Shown here in pieces: positions 62,836 through 64,000 of a DNA stretch of 64,000 bases. Source of the DNA: Gossypium raimondii (Eukaryota > Streptophyta > Magnoliopsida > Malvales > Malvaceae); contig NC_068570.1 of assembly GCF_025698545.1 (NCBI RefSeq), positions 186,001 through 250,000 on the forward strand, read 5' to 3'. Every line of letters begins with the position of its first letter. Within the stretch, counting starts at the first letter, position 1. The notes under the pieces are model-generated. The model was not told the DNA's origin. It ran no database searches and saw only the letters and a list, made by a program, of their open reading frames with translations. A program made the position numbers and the translations under genes.

Positions 62836-64000
62836 ATATCACCTCACAAGCTTGTGTATATATCAAAACCTTGATTTTTCATTCATTTCGTTTCTAGGGT
62901 GCAGCCAAGAGATTAATTTTCATGGTTGAAACTAAACTTTCATTACCAATCTGATTTACTATCAAATCAAAATCCATTTCTAAGCCAAAGTTTTGTTCAC
63001 TAAAGGCAACTAGAAAAAGAAATGAAAAGAGATTTCAAAGAAAATAGTAAAAATATAGAAATTTTTTAATACTATTCTAGAAGTTGTGGACCAAATTGAA
63101 GTAACATATTGAGATCTTTTCCAATACGCAAACTTTTAATTTCCAAATTAGTCATCTTCTTTATGCCAATGTAGGTTGAAAGTTGATTGATTTTTGCCTA
63201 CAAGATATTCGTTCAGTTGCAACGGGAGACAAATCTAGAAATTTTTTTAGAATGGGTCAGAATTAAATTATAAATTTTTGAGAAGTTGGAATATAACTTT
63301 TTTAAGGCCTAAACAAATTTTTTTTTTTCATTTTGGAGGACCAATGTGTAATTTCACTATATATAAATTTATAATAATTTAATGATTTTTAAAGGGATTG
63401 AAATGCAATTCTTTTATTTTTACGAGACGCTAGGGCCCTTGCCTGCCTCCTTTGCATTCGTCCCTTGTTGCAATTGGACTAAGTAACTACTGTAAGTAAA
63501 ATAAAAATTGGCACCGAAAGAGTTTAAAAACTTCCTACGTCCCAAATAGTTAATCCACTACGACCAGTAGGATATAAGCTTCATCTCATCCTATACTTTA
63601 AAGAGGATCAAAAAGCTTAGATGTAAATAGAACAACAATAATATCTTGCTTACAACAAATTTGCACAAAAATAAATTCCTCGCAAAATTAAAATAAGTGC
63701 TCTATCAATCTCACAAACATTCACTTAAATAGATATTTAATGGCTTACTAAAGTATAATCATATGAATCAACGCCTCCAAACAAAAATAGCCTTTGGTAT
63801 AAGGAAATATGATCACATTAAATGTCTTCAAAAGAGTTCTCCCTTCACTTTCAACTTTTTTAAAACATAAGATAGATTTATTACATTACGACTCTTGAAA
63901 ACTATCATTGCTACAATTATAATCTTGTGATTTACTTACTCAAAATCCTCAAAAATATGCAAGTAACCAACAAATAAAGCTCGCTATAATGTTCTGCCAG
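62836..64000. other. Right-edge spacer with a family E copy
   Basis: No gene. At about 63228-63474 a stretch starts 'acaaatctagaaattttttt' and ends 'agggcccttgcctgcctcc', then 'attcgtccct', the right-end type of family E. The remainder is AT-rich. Confidence 0.4.

Overview
The window is nuclear DNA from a eudicot plant, most likely a Malvaceae/cotton-type genome. It is very AT-rich, its genes have many short introns with ordinary GT-AG borders, and the spacers are full of small foldback elements. I see ten host protein-coding genes that can be modelled exon by exon, one small unnamed single-exon gene, and one broken gene fragment. No rRNA, tRNA, CRISPR or bacterial-type features were found.

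Layout, left to right: the 3' part of an ERD2-like (KDEL-receptor family) gene (+, to 809); two GASA/snakin genes in tandem (+, 7972-8379 and 12369-12878) separated by a fragment of ABCI1; AP-2 sigma (-, 14166-16041); a chloroplast-type hexokinase (-, 17165-19559); a two-exon WEB-family coiled-coil gene (+, 21387-22879); a small unnamed gene (-, 23952-24281/24353); LQY1-type thylakoid zinc-finger protein (-, 28316-29850); HVA22-like (+, 35245-36712); a membrane-anchored GH9 endoglucanase (+, 38401-43848); and a SAUR gene (+, 52345-52677). From 53 kb to the end I see only repeats, including a 4.55-kb LTR-derived unit at 58142-62692 inserted into a smaller foldback element.

The genes do not form one pathway, but the set is not random. 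As far as I remember the Arabidopsis gene order, ERD2-like, GASA1, WEB, HVA22G, LQY1, GH9B7 and SAUR51/52 all lie at about At1g75580-At1g75760, with a duplicate segment near At1g19830-At1g19970. AP-2 sigma and hexokinase 3 are neighbours at At1g47830/At1g47840. The window therefore looks like an ancestral eudicot block kept together here and split in Arabidopsis.

Most of the repeat content consists of non-autonomous foldback families, at least six of them with several copies. There are also a Mutator-like element with a perfect 10-bp target duplication, tRNA-derived SINE remnants, a tandem array with a unit of about 220 bp, and simple repeats. I found no convincing new biological system. The items most worth a second look are the gene-order mosaic, a GC-AG intron in the hexokinase, an AP-2 sigma start codon alone at the end of its exon, an (AT)n tract in the place of a polypyrimidine tract, the broken ABCI1 copy, and the nested repeats.
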